DNA of 64,000 nucleotides from Gemmatimonadota bacterium (GCA_003222115.1 QHUL01000061.1:62001-126000); one strand, 5' to 3'; shown: positions 50,413 to 60,272, counted from the first letter of the stretch. Program-made: numbers and translations. Notes: generated from the letters alone by a model not told the origin.

Positions 50413-51741
50413 TCACGACGCCGTTAGCCCGGTCACGTCTTCCGGGCGCCGCAGGTGCACGTGCGCCACCCTCCGTCCCTTCGCGAGCAGCGCGCGGACG
50501 TCCCCAGCCGCCTGGGCGCGCTTCAGCTGGCCGAAGGTTACGCCCATCTCGGGGATCTCCAGGTCGACGGCGTCGTCGGCGGTAAGCAGGAGAAACAGGC
50601 CGGTGTTCGGGCCGCCCTTGTGGAGTTGGCCCGTGGAGTGCAGGTAGCGCGGACCGAAGCCGAGCGTCGTCGCGATGCCGAGCCGGGCCGCCCATGCGGC
50701 GCGCAGCGCCCCGAGCGCGGCCGCGACCTGCGGGCGCGGCGGTAGGTAGGCGAGGATCGCGAGGTAGTCGCCCGGGCGAGCGGCGCGCGCCAGCTCCGCC
50801 GCCGTGAGCACGGCGCCCACGTCCCCGGCGCCGGGCCGGCGCCGGGCGAGCTCCTCGCGGGCGAACGCCTTCGCCGCCTCCACGTCGGGCTGATCGAAGG
50901 CGTTCACGTCCAGCTCGTTGCACAGCTCCCAGGTGGCGAGCTCCCATTTCAGGAACTCCGCGCCGAGATCGAGCGGGTCTTCGGAGAATTCCGACACGAT
51001 CTGGGTGTCCGGGCGCCGCTCCGCGGCCGGGTCGTCGACGAGCGGGACCACGCCCCGTCCCGCCTTCCCCGAGCTCTCCGCCACGAGCTGTTCCACCCAC
51101 GCGGCGATCGCAGCCACGCGCGGGGGCGGGCGGAGCACGAGCTTGTCGCGCCCGGCGAGGGCGGCGCGGGCCAGCGCCACGCCCCAGGCCTTGGCGCGCG
51201 CGACGTCCACCGCGAGGGCCCGCTCCAGCATTACGCGGCCGTCCGCGCCGATCAGCGCGGCCGGCAGCATGCCGACCACCGTGAGCGCGGCATAGCGTCC
51301 GCCCACGTCCGGCGGGTGGGGAAAGACGGCGCGGAGGCCGCGCTCCCGCGCGAGCGCCTCGAGCGGCGTTCCGGGATCCGTGACAACGACGACCTGCTCG
51401 GGCCGGGCCCGGGCGGCGAAATACCGGTACAATGCCAGCGTCTCGACCGTCGTCCCCGACTTGCTGACGACGAGAAACAGCGTGCGGTCGCGCGGTGCCG
51501 TGCCTTCGGCGTCGAGCACCGCGGCCGGATCGGTGCTGTCGAGCACGTGGAGCGACGTCGCTCCGTACGCCCGTGCCACCACCTCGGCCGTCAGGCTCGA
51601 GCCGCCCATGCCGCAGACGAGGACGTGCGTGAGCCCGTCGCGCCGCGCCGCGTCCGCGAAGGCAACGAGCGCCCTCCACTGCGCTAGCGACGCGCGGGGT
51701 GCCTGGATCCAGCCGAGCCGCTCCATCAGGCGGCGAAACAT
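50413..51741 (-). CDS. pgi: phosphoglucose isomerase-type sugar isomerase
   Basis: About 442 residues from ATG 51741 (MFRRLMERLGWIQAP); a GTG at 51759 is an alternative. The SIS-fold signature is HVLVCGMGGSSLTAEVV, followed by FLVVSKSGTTVETLALYRYF and the C-terminal LHKGGPNTGLFLLLT. The beginning (RLGWIQAP) and length resemble the isomerase half of bacterial transaldolase-isomerase fusions rather than classical 550-residue Pgi, but no transaldolase half precedes it. It interconverts glucose 6-phosphate and fructose 6-phosphate. It is convergent with the receptor gene and divergent from the hybrid kinase. Confidence 0.87.
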   Translation of the reverse strand: MFRRLMERLGWIQAPRASLAQWRALVAFADAARRDGLTHVLVCGMGGSSLTAEVVARAYGATSLHVLDSTDPAAVLDAEGTAPRDRTLFLVVSKSGTTVETLALYRYFAARARPEQVVVVTDPGTPLEALARERGLRAVFPHPPDVGGRYAALTVVGMLPAALIGADGRVMLERALAVDVARAKAWGVALARAALAGRDKLVLRPPPRVAAIAAWVEQLVAESSGKAGRGVVPLVDDPAAERRPDTQIVSEFSEDPLDLGAEFLKWELATWELCNELDVNAFDQPDVEAAKAFAREELARRRPGAGDVGAVLTAAELARAARPGDYLAILAYLPPRPQVAAALGALRAAWAARLGIATTLGFGPRYLHSTGQLHKGGPNTGLFLLLTADDAVDLEIPEMGVTFGQLKRAQAAGDVRALLAKGRRVAHVHLRRPEDVTGLTAS

Positions 51742-51794
51742 AACCGCCCTCGCCAGCACGGGGGGTGCGGATTAGCTTAGGCTCGGAGGTCGCA

Positions 51795-54326
51795 GTGATC
51801 CCACTCAGCCGGCAGGCCCGCCTCCTCGTCGCGATCGCGGCCGTCTCCTTTGCGGCGATCGTTGTGGTGTCGCTCGTGGTGCGGGCCGACCCGCAGACGC
51901 GCGGGCTGGTCGCCGGTCATTCCATCACCTGGAGCGCGCTCTACGCCGCCGTCTGCTGCGGCATCGCCTGGCGACGCCTGCGGGGGCGCCCGGCGCAGGG
52001 GACGTGGCTTTGGGTGGGGGCTGGCTGCGTCGCGATCCTGTTGGGCCAGGCGGTGTGGAGTTACTACCGCTTCGTGCTGCACGCCCGGCTGCCATACCCA
52101 TCGCTGGGAGACGTCGCCTACCTCGGCGGCTACGTGTGTTTCGGCCTGGCGGTCGTGAGGCTCCTACGCGCCGAGCCGCGGCGCCGTCCCGACGCTGAGA
52201 TGATCCTCGACACGGCGCTCGTCACGTTTACGGCCGGCACCGTGACTTACGAGTTCCTCCTCGCCCCGCTGCTGGCGGCCGGGGGCACGGTGTCGGCGAT
52301 TCTCACCAGCATCGCGTGGGCCAGCGGGGGCGTTGCGGTCCTCTGGCTGATCCTCGTGCAGATGCTCCGGCGTGCGCGTTTCCCGCTCGCGACGGCCGGT
52401 CCGATCATGGCGGGATTGGCCCTCAGTTGCGTCGCGAACGTTCTGTACGCCGCGGGCGCCCTTGGTGGGACGATCCGGGGCGGAGGAGCATTGCACCTCG
52501 GCTGGGACGCCGGTCTCCTGCTCCTCGGCACGGCGGCGGCCGTGACGCCGGAGCGCACGGACCCGGGAGACCACGCCGTCTCGACAACCTCTTACTACGT
52601 CGCTCACATCATTGCCGTGGCGATCGGCCTGGTCGGGATCTTGGCCGTCGCCGTGGCCGCCGCCGTCCGACCTGAGCCGTCCGCGGTCACCGCCGTGCTG
52701 GTCGGCGCCGGCATCGCCCTCCTCGCGGTGCGCTTCGCGTACCTGCTGCGCGTCGATCGCCGTTACGCCGAGCTACTGGAGCAAGAGGTGGCCAACCAGA
52801 CACGCTCCCTGATGGACTCGCTCGCCGCCGCCGCGACCGCGGAGCGCAACCTGCGCCTCGTGATGGAGTCCGTTCCGGACGCCATCACGGTGCTGGATCG
52901 CGAGGGCCGGGTGACCGAGCTCAACCCCCCCGCGCGCGCGATGATGGCGCGGCAGGACGAGCTCCAGCCGGGGAGCGCGTTCGACTCCTTGGACGTCGAC
53001 GCTGCCAAGATCGTGCGTGCCAAGCTCGCCGCCGCGTTCCAGGGAGAGGTGCAACGTTTCGACCTCCCCTTCCTCCGCGGCGACGGCACGAAGGGCTACA
53101 GCACCGTGGTGTACGCCCCCGTCCGTGAAAGCGGCCGGGTAACGCGCGTGCTCGCCCTGGCGCGGGACGTGACCGACCAGAAACGCACCGAGTCGCAGCT
53201 CCAGCAGGCGGAGAAGCTCGCAGCCATGGGGCAGCTCGTCAGCGGCGTCGCGCACGAGATCAACAACCCCGCGGCCATCATTTCCGGCTTCGCCCAAACG
53301 CTGCTGCTCGACGAGCTGAAGCCCGAGCACCGCGAGATGGTGCAAATGGTCTACGACGAGGCCACCCGCATCGGGCGGATCACGTCCAACCTGCTCGCCT
53401 TCGCCCGCGCCGGGAGCAGGCAGCGCTCCCTGGTGGACGTGAACGACCTGGTGCGCCGCACCTTCGCCTTGCGGTCCTACCACCTGTCGACACTCAACAT
53501 CACGGTCCTGCTCGAGCCCGACCCGCAGGATCCGAAGATCTGGGCCGACGCCTCGGAGCTGCAGCAACTGCTCCTCAACCTCCTCATCAACGCCGAGCAG
53601 GCGCTGATGACGATCGAGGGAACCCGCACCATCACCGTCCGAAGCGGCGCCAACGAGACGGAGGTGCGTCTGGAAGTGGCAGATTCGGGACCCGGCATCG
53701 GTGCCGACATCCACGGCAGGATCTTCGACCCGTTCTTCACCACCAAGCCGGAGGGGCTCGGGACCGGCCTCGGCCTCTCGATCTGCTACGGCATCGCGCG
53801 GGAGCACGGCGGACGCATCTGGGTCGAGTCGGAGCCAGGCAAGGGGGCGACATTCATCCTGACCATCCCGCGCGACCCGCGGCAAGAGGGTCGGCAGGTG
53901 ACCGAGCCGCCCCTGCCCCCCAAGCCCGCGACCGCCCCGCTCGCCGTGCTCGTCATCGACGACGAGACGGCGCTGCGGAACGCCCTGCTCCGGTTCCTGC
54001 AGCGGCGAGGCATCCAGGGCGAGGGTGTGAGCGACGGAGCCGAGGCGCTCCGCGTGCTCAAGGAGCGCGACTTCCACGTGATCATCTCCGACGTCCGCAT
54101 GCCGGGGATGGCCGGCCGTGAGTTCATCCAGCGCCTGCGCCGCGACCGCCCGGAGCTCGTGGCGCGCCTCATCTTCAGCACTGGTGACACCTTCGCCCCG
54201 GACACGGCTGCCCTGCTCCAGGAGGTCGGCGTGCCGACCGTCACGAAGCCGTTCGACTTCGCCGCGCTGGAACGGGTGGTCCGGGAGGTCGCCGCCCAAG
54301 GCGCCCGCCCGCAGGCTTCGGCCTAG
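51795..54326 (+). CDS. membrane hybrid histidine kinase (PAS-HisKA-HATPase-receiver)
   Basis: 843 residues from GTG 51795, supported by GGAGG five bases upstream; a GTG at 51765 is possible. About eight N-terminal hydrophobic helices form the membrane input domain. A PAS domain follows ([24 protein letters not shown]). The histidine kinase core has His486 in [14 protein letters not shown], the N-box LLINAEQAL and [13 protein letters not shown]-terminal receiver domain begins [11 protein letters not shown] with phospho-acceptor Asp in [10 protein letters not shown]. It is divergent from pgi. A terminator lies immediately after its stop and the pilin-type gene follows, so it may control surface-fibre genes, but this is only positional. 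Confidence 0.93.
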   Translation: MIPLSRQARLLVAIAAVSFAAIVVVSLVVRADPQTRGLVAGHSITWSALYAAVCCGIAWRRLRGRPAQGTWLWVGAGCVAILLGQAVWSYYRFVLHARLPYPSLGDVAYLGGYVCFGLAVVRLLRAEPRRRPDAEMILDTALVTFTAGTVTYEFLLAPLLAAGGTVSAILTSIAWASGGVAVLWLILVQMLRRARFPLATAGPIMAGLALSCVANVLYAAGALGGTIRGGGALHLGWDAGLLLLGTAAAVTPERTDPGDHAVSTTSYYVAHIIAVAIGLVGILAVAVAAAVRPEPSAVTAVLVGAGIALLAVRFAYLLRVDRRYAELLEQEVANQTRSLMDSLAAAATAERNLRLVMESVPDAITVLDREGRVTELNPPARAMMARQDELQPGSAFDSLDVDAAKIVRAKLAAAFQGEVQRFDLPFLRGDGTKGYSTVVYAPVRESGRVTRVLALARDVTDQKRTESQLQQAEKLAAMGQLVSGVAHEINNPAAIISGFAQTLLLDELKPEHREMVQMVYDEATRIGRITSNLLAFARAGSRQRSLVDVNDLVRRTFALRSYHLSTLNITVLLEPDPQDPKIWADASELQQLLLNLLINAEQALMTIEGTRTITVRSGANETEVRLEVADSGPGIGADIHGRIFDPFFTTKPEGLGTGLGLSICYGIAREHGGRIWVESEPGKGATFILTIPRDPRQEGRQVTEPPLPPKPATAPLAVLVIDDETALRNALLRFLQRRGIQGEGVSDGAEALRVLKERDFHVIISDVRMPGMAGREFIQRLRRDRPELVARLIFSTGDTFAPDTAALLQEVGVPTVTKPFDFAALERVVREVAAQGARPQASA

Positions 54327-54343
54327 CCTCCTATCGACAGCCC

Positions 54344-54364
54344 GCTGACACCGTCAGCTTTTTT
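54344..54364 (+). terminator. intrinsic terminator after the hybrid kinase gene
   Basis: GCTGAC (54344-54349), loop ACC, GTCAGC (54353-54358) and six Ts (54359-54364) form a compact Rho-independent terminator 18 bases past the stop codon. The 3' half overlaps the first GTCA-N7-TGAC motif. Confidence 0.75.
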
Positions 54365-54444
54365 GACGCTCCGAACCTCGCCCGGAACGCCGCACTGCAT
54401 CGAGGCTAACCGATCCCCGTACGGTGACTGTCAGATTCTTTGAC
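54353..54444. promoter_or_regulatory. two GTCA-N7-TGAC sites upstream of the first pilin-type gene
   Basis: 54353-54367 reads GTCAGCTTTTTTGAC and 54430-54444 reads GTCAGATTCTTTGAC. Both are GTCA and its inverted repeat TGAC separated by seven pyrimidine-rich bases. A third copy occurs at 60956-60970 in front of the convergent pilin operon (minus strand GTCAAATCTTTTGAC). The AT-rich stretch after the second site (around 54490-54525, containing TAATAC) is the likely core promoter for the gene at 54587. The first site also functions as half of a terminator, so only the second may be an operator here. Confidence 0.55.
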
Positions 54445-54586
54445 GTTGAGCCCCCGCCGCGGCTGCCCAACCATCAGACTGTAAGACATTATGAAGTAAT
54501 GGTTTATGTAATACTCTAACCAGGCACGGTCCCTGCTTTACCAGCGCGCGGAACGCAGCACCGAACCCGCATCCAGGAGTAACACC

Positions 54587-55111
54587 GTGTCCGCTCTTCG
54601 CGTCCGTCGCCTCGCGGTACTGAGCCTCCTCGGCGCCGTCGTTTGGCCCGCAGCGGCCAGTGCGCAGGGCTGCGCCGCCACGGCCTGCCGCGCGATCAAC
54701 GTGGTGCGCGCGACGGTCGGCACAATCATGCGGCTCACGGTGAACGGCGCCACCACCATCGTCGCCTCGCCGAGCCCGGCAGCGTACGCAGCGGGCCAGG
54801 ACGCAGTCGCCGGTCCGACGGCCGTCGTGAAGTCGAACGGCCGCTGGAAGCTCCAGATCAGCGCCGCCGAGCCGACGTGGGATGCGGCCGACGCCGCGGC
54901 ACGCGCGGACAAGCCGGCCTCGGACCTGCAGTGGAGCACCCTGCCGAGCGGCCAGTACACGAGCGTCGCCACGACGCCTTCCGACGTAGCCGAAGGCGGT
55001 GCCACGGCCGGGACCCCGCTCCCGCTCCACTACCGCGCCCAGTTCGACCACGCCTCGGACGCCCCCGGGACCTATACGCTGGTCGTGAAGCTCACCCTCC
55101 TGGGCGCCTGA
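54587..55111 (+). CDS. secreted spore-coat-U-like pilin-type subunit
   Basis: A 174-residue protein from GTG 54587, preceded by AGGAG at 8 bases. A signal peptide ends near AASAQ. The mature part is beta-rich: a Cys pair near the N-terminus (GCAATAC), VGTIMRLTVNGATTIVA, the conserved GPTAVVKSNGRWKLQISAA and DLQWS, and a final strand GTYTLVVKLTLLGA. Three other genes in this region (55183, 58948, 60295) have the same layout. The pattern fits SCPU/CsuAB-type subunits assembled by chaperone-usher systems. It is separated from the other members, which are on the opposite strand. Confidence 0.8.
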   Translation: MSALRVRRLAVLSLLGAVVWPAAASAQGCAATACRAINVVRATVGTIMRLTVNGATTIVASPSPAAYAAGQDAVAGPTAVVKSNGRWKLQISAAEPTWDAADAAARADKPASDLQWSTLPSGQYTSVATTPSDVAEGGATAGTPLPLHYRAQFDHASDAPGTYTLVVKLTLLGA

Positions 55112-55137
55112 TCTAGTCGCGGGCTCCGGAAGTGACA

Positions 55138-55170
55138 GGCGCGCCCGGTCACCCGGGCGCGCCGTTTTTT
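55138..55170 (+). terminator. intrinsic terminator after the plus-strand pilin-type gene
   Basis: An 11-base-pair stem, GGCGCGCCCGG (55138-55148) with CCGGGCGCGCC (55153-55163), has a 4-base loop and is followed by six Ts (55165-55170). It ends the 54587-55111 transcript. Between convergent genes it might also stop the opposing transcript, but that side lacks a T-run. Confidence 0.85.
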
Positions 55171-55182
55171 CTCCCGGGGTGT

Positions 55183-55725
55183 TTACGGCGAGACGATGGT
55201 GAACACCACGATCAGCGAGTAGGAGCCGGGAGTGTCCACTGTCCAGTTGTAGAGTGTGTGGTAATGGAAGTCCGTGGTGGCGACCGCCGCGGCTGCGCCG
55301 CTCACGGCGGTCACCGGGACGGTCGTGAGTGCCGTGAACGGACCGCCGGCCGCCGTGCTCCACTCGAGATCCGCCGCAGGCTTGTTGGGCCGCGCGGCAA
55401 CACCGGGCTGGGTGCTCGTGGCCGTCCACGTAGGCGCCGCCGCGCTGAGCTGGAGCCGCCAGGGGCGATTCGAACTCACGATCGCCGTCGGGCCCTGGTT
55501 CGCCACGAACCCGGCGTCGTAGTCGCTGAGGGCCGGCCCGGCAAGCGTCGTCGTGGTGGAGCTGAGCGTGAGCTGTAGGACGAGGCCGACCGTCAGCGTG
55601 GTGCTGGTGGTAGCCGTGCAGGTCCCGACCGGGATGGGAGCCGTGCACGCCTGCCCACGAGCGGCAACCGGCAGTGTGAGCGCCGCACCCAGCGCGAGCG
55701 CCATTCCCCGCAGGTAGCCGTTCAC
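55183..55725 (-). CDS. secreted spore-coat-U-like pilin-type subunit
   Basis: A 180-residue protein from GTG 55725, overlapping the upstream lipoprotein stop as GTGA. A signal peptide ends near ARGQ. The mature part shows the same features as the gene at 54587: a Cys pair, TVGLVLQLTLSSTTTTLAGP, GPTAIVSSNRPWRLQLSAA, AADLEWS and a last strand PGSYSLIVVFTIVSP. It is the last gene of a six-gene minus-strand operon starting at 60813. As a subunit it would be stabilised by the PapD-like chaperone encoded in that operon. Confidence 0.8.
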   Translation of the reverse strand: MNGYLRGMALALGAALTLPVAARGQACTAPIPVGTCTATTSTTLTVGLVLQLTLSSTTTTLAGPALSDYDAGFVANQGPTAIVSSNRPWRLQLSAAAPTWTATSTQPGVAARPNKPAADLEWSTAAGGPFTALTTVPVTAVSGAAAAVATTDFHYHTLYNWTVDTPGSYSLIVVFTIVSP

Positions 55726-56171
55726 GGTCCGCTCTGCCGCGCGCTCTTGAACGTCCCGGACGCGATCGGGCCGCTGGACCCGGACTCGACCCAGGTGCCG
55801 TTGGTGATCGAGTCCATCGTCACCCCCATCTTCACTGTGCCCAGGTGACGCCGTGCAGCAGCCTCCACGGTGAACAAGGCACTGAAGTCGACGGAAGCGG
55901 CGTCCAGCGCGCAGCCGGTCACGGGCCCACTCAATGGGTGCGAGCCTGAGCCGTCCATTTGCGTGACGTCGAGCGTGCCCGTGAAGGCCTGGCCCGCCTG
56001 ACTGGTGATCGTCAACGTCCCACTCAACGTCGCTGGCGGGGCCGACTGATCACCTTCATAGGTCCAGGTCCCGAGCAGGTCCACCGGCGCCAGTCCCGTG
56101 CCGCAGGGCGACACCGGGGCCGCGCAGCCCCACACGAGCGCGGCGAGCATGGCGCAGCGGCCGCGCGTCAC
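55722..56171 (-). CDS. small secreted lipoprotein-like protein of unknown function
   Basis: A 149-residue protein from GTG 56171 that overlaps the barrel-protein stop as GTGA. The N-terminus MLAALVWGCAAPVSPCG has a lipobox-like LVWGC. The mature part is short and beta-rich (LLGTWTYEGDQSAPPATLSGTLTITSQAG, FTGTLDVTQMDGSG). The fold recalls small beta-sandwich or lipocalin-like domains, but I do not recognise a family. Position between barrel protein and pilin-type subunit suggests a role in the same surface structure. Confidence 0.7.
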   Translation of the reverse strand: MTRGRCAMLAALVWGCAAPVSPCGTGLAPVDLLGTWTYEGDQSAPPATLSGTLTITSQAGQAFTGTLDVTQMDGSGSHPLSGPVTGCALDAASVDFSALFTVEAAARRHLGTVKMGVTMDSITNGTWVESGSSGPIASGTFKSARQSGP

Positions 56172-58951
56172 GGGGTGCTCCCGCTGGAGCCGTTCCCCGG
56201 GCTTCCAGGCCGGCTACCGTCCCGCATGCGGATCCGGCGGGGGTAGACCGGGATCTTGAGGCGCGGCGCCGTGCCCCCGATCTCGACCGTGAAGGCGGGA
56301 ATGGGGCCGCGCGGCTGCAGCGGCTCCGACAGGCCGGTGAGATCGACCTCCAGCTCGTAGCGGCCCGGGGGCAGCGCGTGAAACGTGGCGAGCCCGGCGC
56401 TGTCCACCTGCGCGGTCCAGAGATCGCCGTGCGCGTCACGGGCGCGTACGAGGGCGCTGTGGAAATCGACCTTGGGCAGGCGCCCGTCGTCCCCAGGCAT
56501 CGGGAGGAGCTCCACCTCCATCGGGCTCGTCGGAATCACACCGATGTCACCGCGCCTCACGCCGGGCGGGGGCAGCGCCGCGGCGTTGACCACGAGGCCG
56601 AACGGCAACGAGGTCTCGTCGAGCCGCGCCGGGGCGTCGGTGTGATCGTAGAAGCGGAACCGGCCTGACCGGTCGGTGACGACCGACTCGGCGCCGCGGC
56701 GCACGACCGCGCCCAGCACCCCCGGCTCGTCGGGATCGCGGCGCCCGTTGGCGTTGCGGTCTTCGTAGACGACGCCCTGCACGGCCGGACGCAAGGCTGC
56801 GAGCGGCACCTGCACGGCGCGCTCGATCTTGAGCGCCGCGATCCAGCGCGACGTGCCCCCGGCGTCCACGGCGAATGGATTGCGCTCCACGTCTGCCGTG
56901 AGCAACAGCCCGAGCCCGAGCGGCGTGGTGAGGCCGAGCCGGACGAGGCTCGCGCCGGGTCGATCGCCGAACCACCCATACCGCTGGACCGCGGCGTTGA
57001 GCAGCACGGCGCCGCCCGGCCGGAGCGGCACGCGGTCTGCCTGCAGCCCAACGATGTACTGGCGCGGTAGCAGGCCCGTGCCAGCGCCGTTCTGCTCGAC
57101 GCTGCCGCTCAGCTGGAAGTTGCCCCGGCCGCTGGCCCACCCCACCAGGCCGCGGTAGGTCGCGCGTCCGGCTTCCACGGTCGACGCGAGTCCGCTTGGG
57201 GTCGCGGCGGTGCGCGACGCCCGCCCGATCGACGTCGCACCCGACAGGTAAACGCTGCCGAGCCGCGAGTCGACGACCACGCCGACCATCCGCTCGGCGT
57301 TGCCGAAGGCGCCGCTCGCGCCGGTGGCATCGAACGACGTGCCGCGGGCTTCAATGCCGGCCGTGGTGTTGCTGTCGACCGCGATCTGAGGAGAGAGCGA
57401 CCAGCCGCTCGAATGCAGCCGGCTGAACGCGGGGTTCTCGTCATCCGACCGCCAGTAGCCGCCGGACAGGAGGACGCCGCCCGCCAGCGCCCGCGTGCCG
57501 AAGCCGCTCAGCTCGTTGCGAACGCGAGCGAACGCGCCGCTGCCGCCCGGCGCGTGCACGTACCGCAGGAACAGGTGATCGGCCTCCGCCTCGCGGCGCA
57601 CTTCCATGAGCCATCCCAAGCCCTCCCCTGCCGCGAACCGGCGATTCGCCAGCTCGGCCGCCACGGTCGTGCCGCCGCCAATGGGCGCGCTGCCCCCTAG
57701 GGCGATGGCCTGGAGCCGCCGCGTCCCCCCCTGCGCGTCCTCGAGATCCGTGACCGCGGCGTTGACCCAGCCCCCCCCCACCCGCCAGCCCAGCTGCGTG
57801 CCCAACAGGCGGCCGCCCTGCCCGGGGCCCCCCACCACCGGCCGTCCGGCGAGGGCGGCGACCCGCCAGCGCTCGAACCCGCCCGCGAACGAGGCTCCCT
57901 TCCCCCACAGGTTGACGCCGGTCAGGTCCGAAAACACGACGCCCGTCGTGCCGCCCGTCGCCTGCCAGCGGTCGCTGGCGAGCGTCACGTAGGGCGAGCC
58001 GAGGAAATAGCCCACGCGACCGAGGCCGCGCGTGTCGACGTGGCGCGAGTCGAGCTCCTGAACCAGTCGGCCGTTCACCCGCAGCCCATCGCTGAGCTGA
58101 CCGTCCAGCGAGAGCCCGATGGCGGCGCTCGCCGCCCCCGTATCCCCCACGACGGTGGCGACGCCCGCCGTGAGCCGGGGCGCGTAGGCCGCCACCAAGG
58201 CCGCGGGATCGACGACCTCGATGACGGCGTCGGCGCGGGTGCGCTCGCCGCCCGAGCCGCGTACGACGAGCCGCAGGCGCGCGGCGCCGGTAGCCGTCCC
58301 TTCGGGGACCGTGACCGAGATCGTCCCTTGCGCAGTGCCGTCCGACTCGAGCACGTGACGCGGCGTCGGCCCCTGCACCTGCCAGCCGCTCGGCGCGGTG
58401 AGCCCGACGTCCAGGGAGTCCGGTCCATTGCCCGTGTTGGTCAGCAGGTAGCCGAGCTCAAAGCGCGTCCCGCGATGCACCGCCACGAGACCCCGCGTCA
58501 GTCTCACGCCGGCACCCGGGATCCGTGCCACGTCGAGCTCCACCGGCACGTCGAGCACCGCACCGCCCGCGACTGATAGCCGCACGCGCGCGACGGGCGT
58601 CACCCCCGCCCGCGCCCGAGCCGGAAGGCCCGCCGTGAAGACCACGACCCGCACCTCGCCCCGCGCGGGCGGGAGCGCGCCCCTCAGCGCGCCGAGAATG
58701 GTGACGGGGCCCGCAGCGACGATCTCGAACTGGACCTCGCGGTCCGCGCGCAATGCAGCCGGAACGGGGACGGTGACGATCCGGAAGCTCCGGGGCTCCG
58801 CCGCCACGCGCACGGTGGACGCGGCCTCGACGGAGCCCGGTGAGCCCGGGCGCAGGGTGTCCACGCCCAGCGCCACGCTGGGCGTCTGGGCGCGTGCGGC
58901 GGTAGCCCAGCCAGCACTGAAGGCGGCGAGCAGCAGTCCCGAACGTCTCAC
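56168..58951 (-). CDS. large secreted beta-rich protein replacing a PapC usher (NEW3-like domain, barrel-like region, SdrD-like domains)
   Basis: A 927-residue protein from GTG 58951, overlapping the upstream stop as GTGA. A signal peptide ends near AARAQ. Residues about 30-270 are beta-sandwich domains, one with the NEW3-like segment LTAPSGWQVQGPTPRHVLESDG. Residues about 280-720 alternate polar and hydrophobic residues with many Gly, Tyr and Trp, like strands of an outer-membrane barrel. Then GVVYEDRNANGRRDPDEPGVLGAVVRR is an SdrD/B-type domain, and the C-terminus has further beta-sandwich sequence. Placed after a PapD-like chaperone and pilin-type subunits, it would be the secretion pore, but I see no canonical usher plug or family motif. 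Confidence 0.75.
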   Translation of the reverse strand: MRRSGLLLAAFSAGWATAARAQTPSVALGVDTLRPGSPGSVEAASTVRVAAEPRSFRIVTVPVPAALRADREVQFEIVAAGPVTILGALRGALPPARGEVRVVVFTAGLPARARAGVTPVARVRLSVAGGAVLDVPVELDVARIPGAGVRLTRGLVAVHRGTRFELGYLLTNTGNGPDSLDVGLTAPSGWQVQGPTPRHVLESDGTAQGTISVTVPEGTATGAARLRLVVRGSGGERTRADAVIEVVDPAALVAAYAPRLTAGVATVVGDTGAASAAIGLSLDGQLSDGLRVNGRLVQELDSRHVDTRGLGRVGYFLGSPYVTLASDRWQATGGTTGVVFSDLTGVNLWGKGASFAGGFERWRVAALAGRPVVGGPGQGGRLLGTQLGWRVGGGWVNAAVTDLEDAQGGTRRLQAIALGGSAPIGGGTTVAAELANRRFAAGEGLGWLMEVRREAEADHLFLRYVHAPGGSGAFARVRNELSGFGTRALAGGVLLSGGYWRSDDENPAFSRLHSSGWSLSPQIAVDSNTTAGIEARGTSFDATGASGAFGNAERMVGVVVDSRLGSVYLSGATSIGRASRTAATPSGLASTVEAGRATYRGLVGWASGRGNFQLSGSVEQNGAGTGLLPRQYIVGLQADRVPLRPGGAVLLNAAVQRYGWFGDRPGASLVRLGLTTPLGLGLLLTADVERNPFAVDAGGTSRWIAALKIERAVQVPLAALRPAVQGVVYEDRNANGRRDPDEPGVLGAVVRRGAESVVTDRSGRFRFYDHTDAPARLDETSLPFGLVVNAAALPPPGVRRGDIGVIPTSPMEVELLPMPGDDGRLPKVDFHSALVRARDAHGDLWTAQVDSAGLATFHALPPGRYELEVDLTGLSEPLQPRGPIPAFTVEIGGTAPRLKIPVYPRRIRMRDGSRPGSPGNGSSGSTP

Positions 58952-59430
58952 GGCGTCGTCACGGTCAGCGTGAATACGATCGGCGCCGTGTAGGTCGCCG
59001 GCGGATCGCTCGCCCAGTTCAAGAGGATGCGGAGGAACACCTGGTTCGACCACGGGTCATTCAGCGTGTTCTTGCGCACCGGCCGCGACTCCACCGCGGC
59101 ATCCGTGGTGGTCATGGCGTTCCAGGCGACGAGGTCGGCGCGCCGCCACTCGAGGTCGCCGATCGGCTTGCCGCCCCCCAGCGTGGCCGAACTGGACCGG
59201 ATCGACACCGTCGTCGTCCGGTTGGTGGACGCGCCGGCTAGCGTGATCGTGAAGAGAATGCCAGTCGGATTGACGACGAAACCGACGTTGTAGTCCGCGA
59301 CCGTTGGCGATACAAGAAAGACGTTCGGTGTCTGGGCGAGCGTCATCGTGACCTGCGCCGCCGCCCCGCGCCCGAGCGCGAGGAGCGCCGCGACTGCGGC
59401 GACTGCTCCGCCACCACGCCGCGCGACCAC
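58948..59430 (-). CDS. small pilin-type subunit
   Basis: A 160-residue protein from GTG 59430. A signal peptide ends near RGAAAQ. The mature part has VADYNVGFVVNPTGILFTITLAGAS, PIGDLEWRRADL and a last strand YTAPIVFTLTVTTP. It lacks the N-terminal Cys pair of the other members, so it is a divergent member of the group or a minor subunit. It lies between the chaperone and the barrel protein, where a tip or adaptor subunit is often encoded. Confidence 0.75.
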   Translation of the reverse strand: MVARRGGGAVAAVAALLALGRGAAAQVTMTLAQTPNVFLVSPTVADYNVGFVVNPTGILFTITLAGASTNRTTTVSIRSSSATLGGGKPIGDLEWRRADLVAWNAMTTTDAAVESRPVRKNTLNDPWSNQVFLRILLNWASDPPATYTAPIVFTLTVTTP

Positions 59431-59432
59431 GC

Positions 59433-60272
59433 TCAGGGCGTCTCGAAGGGAGTCTGGGCGCCGGCGATGTCGGCCCCGCCGTAGTCCAGGAGCGCCAGCG
59501 CCACGTAGCGACCCGCACGGAGCTTCGGGACCGGCACGGCGACCGTACGGCGCGCGCCCGGGAGCACGGGAAACTCCGGCACGTCGGCCGTCGCAGCCAC
59601 CGAGTTATCCAGGCGCCGGAACTCGATGCGACCCCGTACCCACAACGGCAGGCCGCCGCTGTTGCGAAACGTCACGTCGAGCCGCTTCCCGCCCGTATCC
59701 CCCGCAGGCTTGCCGGAGGAGGGCTGGCGCCCGCGCTCGGCCAGCTCGTCGATCATCCCGTCCTTCGCGAGCCCGGCCGGCAGGCCGTAAATCTTCACGC
59801 CCAGGCGGGTCACGTACGCCAACTGGCGGCCGCCGCCGGTGGGGGTCGCCCCGCTCTCCACGAACACGATGCTCCAACAGGCCGCGCTGAGCGTGTCGGC
59901 GCCGTCAAGCGCCACGCGCACGCCCTGCGAAGTGTGGGGCGCAAGCCGCACACTGAGGGGGAAGACGCGGAGCACGCGCGCGCACGACCGCGGCAGGGTG
60001 CCGCTCGGATAGAAGCGATGCTCCCCGTCTTCGCGCCGATCCCAATCGGAGAGGTACACCCTGGCCTCCGCCACGCTGTCGCCTTCGTTCGACACGTTGA
60101 TCGACGCGATGCCACGCCCCACCGCGCGGGGCTCGAGGAAGATCTCGGCCTGATCGACGGCCAGCTGAGCACTCGCGGATCTCGGGGCCAGGCCCGCAAG
60201 CACAAACGCGGCGAGCTCGAACCACCGCACTCGCCGCGTTGCCCAGTGCCGCCCCACATCAGCGTGCACCAT
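59433..60272 (-). CDS. PapD-like periplasmic pilus chaperone
   Basis: A 279-residue protein from ATG 60272, with AGGAG 8 bases upstream. A signal peptide ends near ASAQ. The first immunoglobulin-like domain has VDQAEIFLEPRAVGRGIASINVSNEGDSVAEARVYLSDWDR and the second DVTFRNSGGLPLWVRGRIEFRRL, the strand pattern of PapD-type chaperones. They donate a strand to unfolded pilin subunits in the periplasm. It follows the first pilin-type gene by 22 bases. It is longer than the usual 230-250 residues. Confidence 0.82.
   Translation of the reverse strand: MVHADVGRHWATRRVRWFELAAFVLAGLAPRSASAQLAVDQAEIFLEPRAVGRGIASINVSNEGDSVAEARVYLSDWDRREDGEHRFYPSGTLPRSCARVLRVFPLSVRLAPHTSQGVRVALDGADTLSAACWSIVFVESGATPTGGGRQLAYVTRLGVKIYGLPAGLAKDGMIDELAERGRQPSSGKPAGDTGGKRLDVTFRNSGGLPLWVRGRIEFRRLDNSVAATADVPEFPVLPGARRTVAVPVPKLRAGRYVALALLDYGGADIAGAQTPFETP

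Noticed and set aside
55138-55163. The hairpin between the two convergent pilin-type genes as a two-way terminator.
   Set aside because: A T-run follows only on the plus strand; the minus strand continues with TGTCACTTCC, so only one direction is supported.
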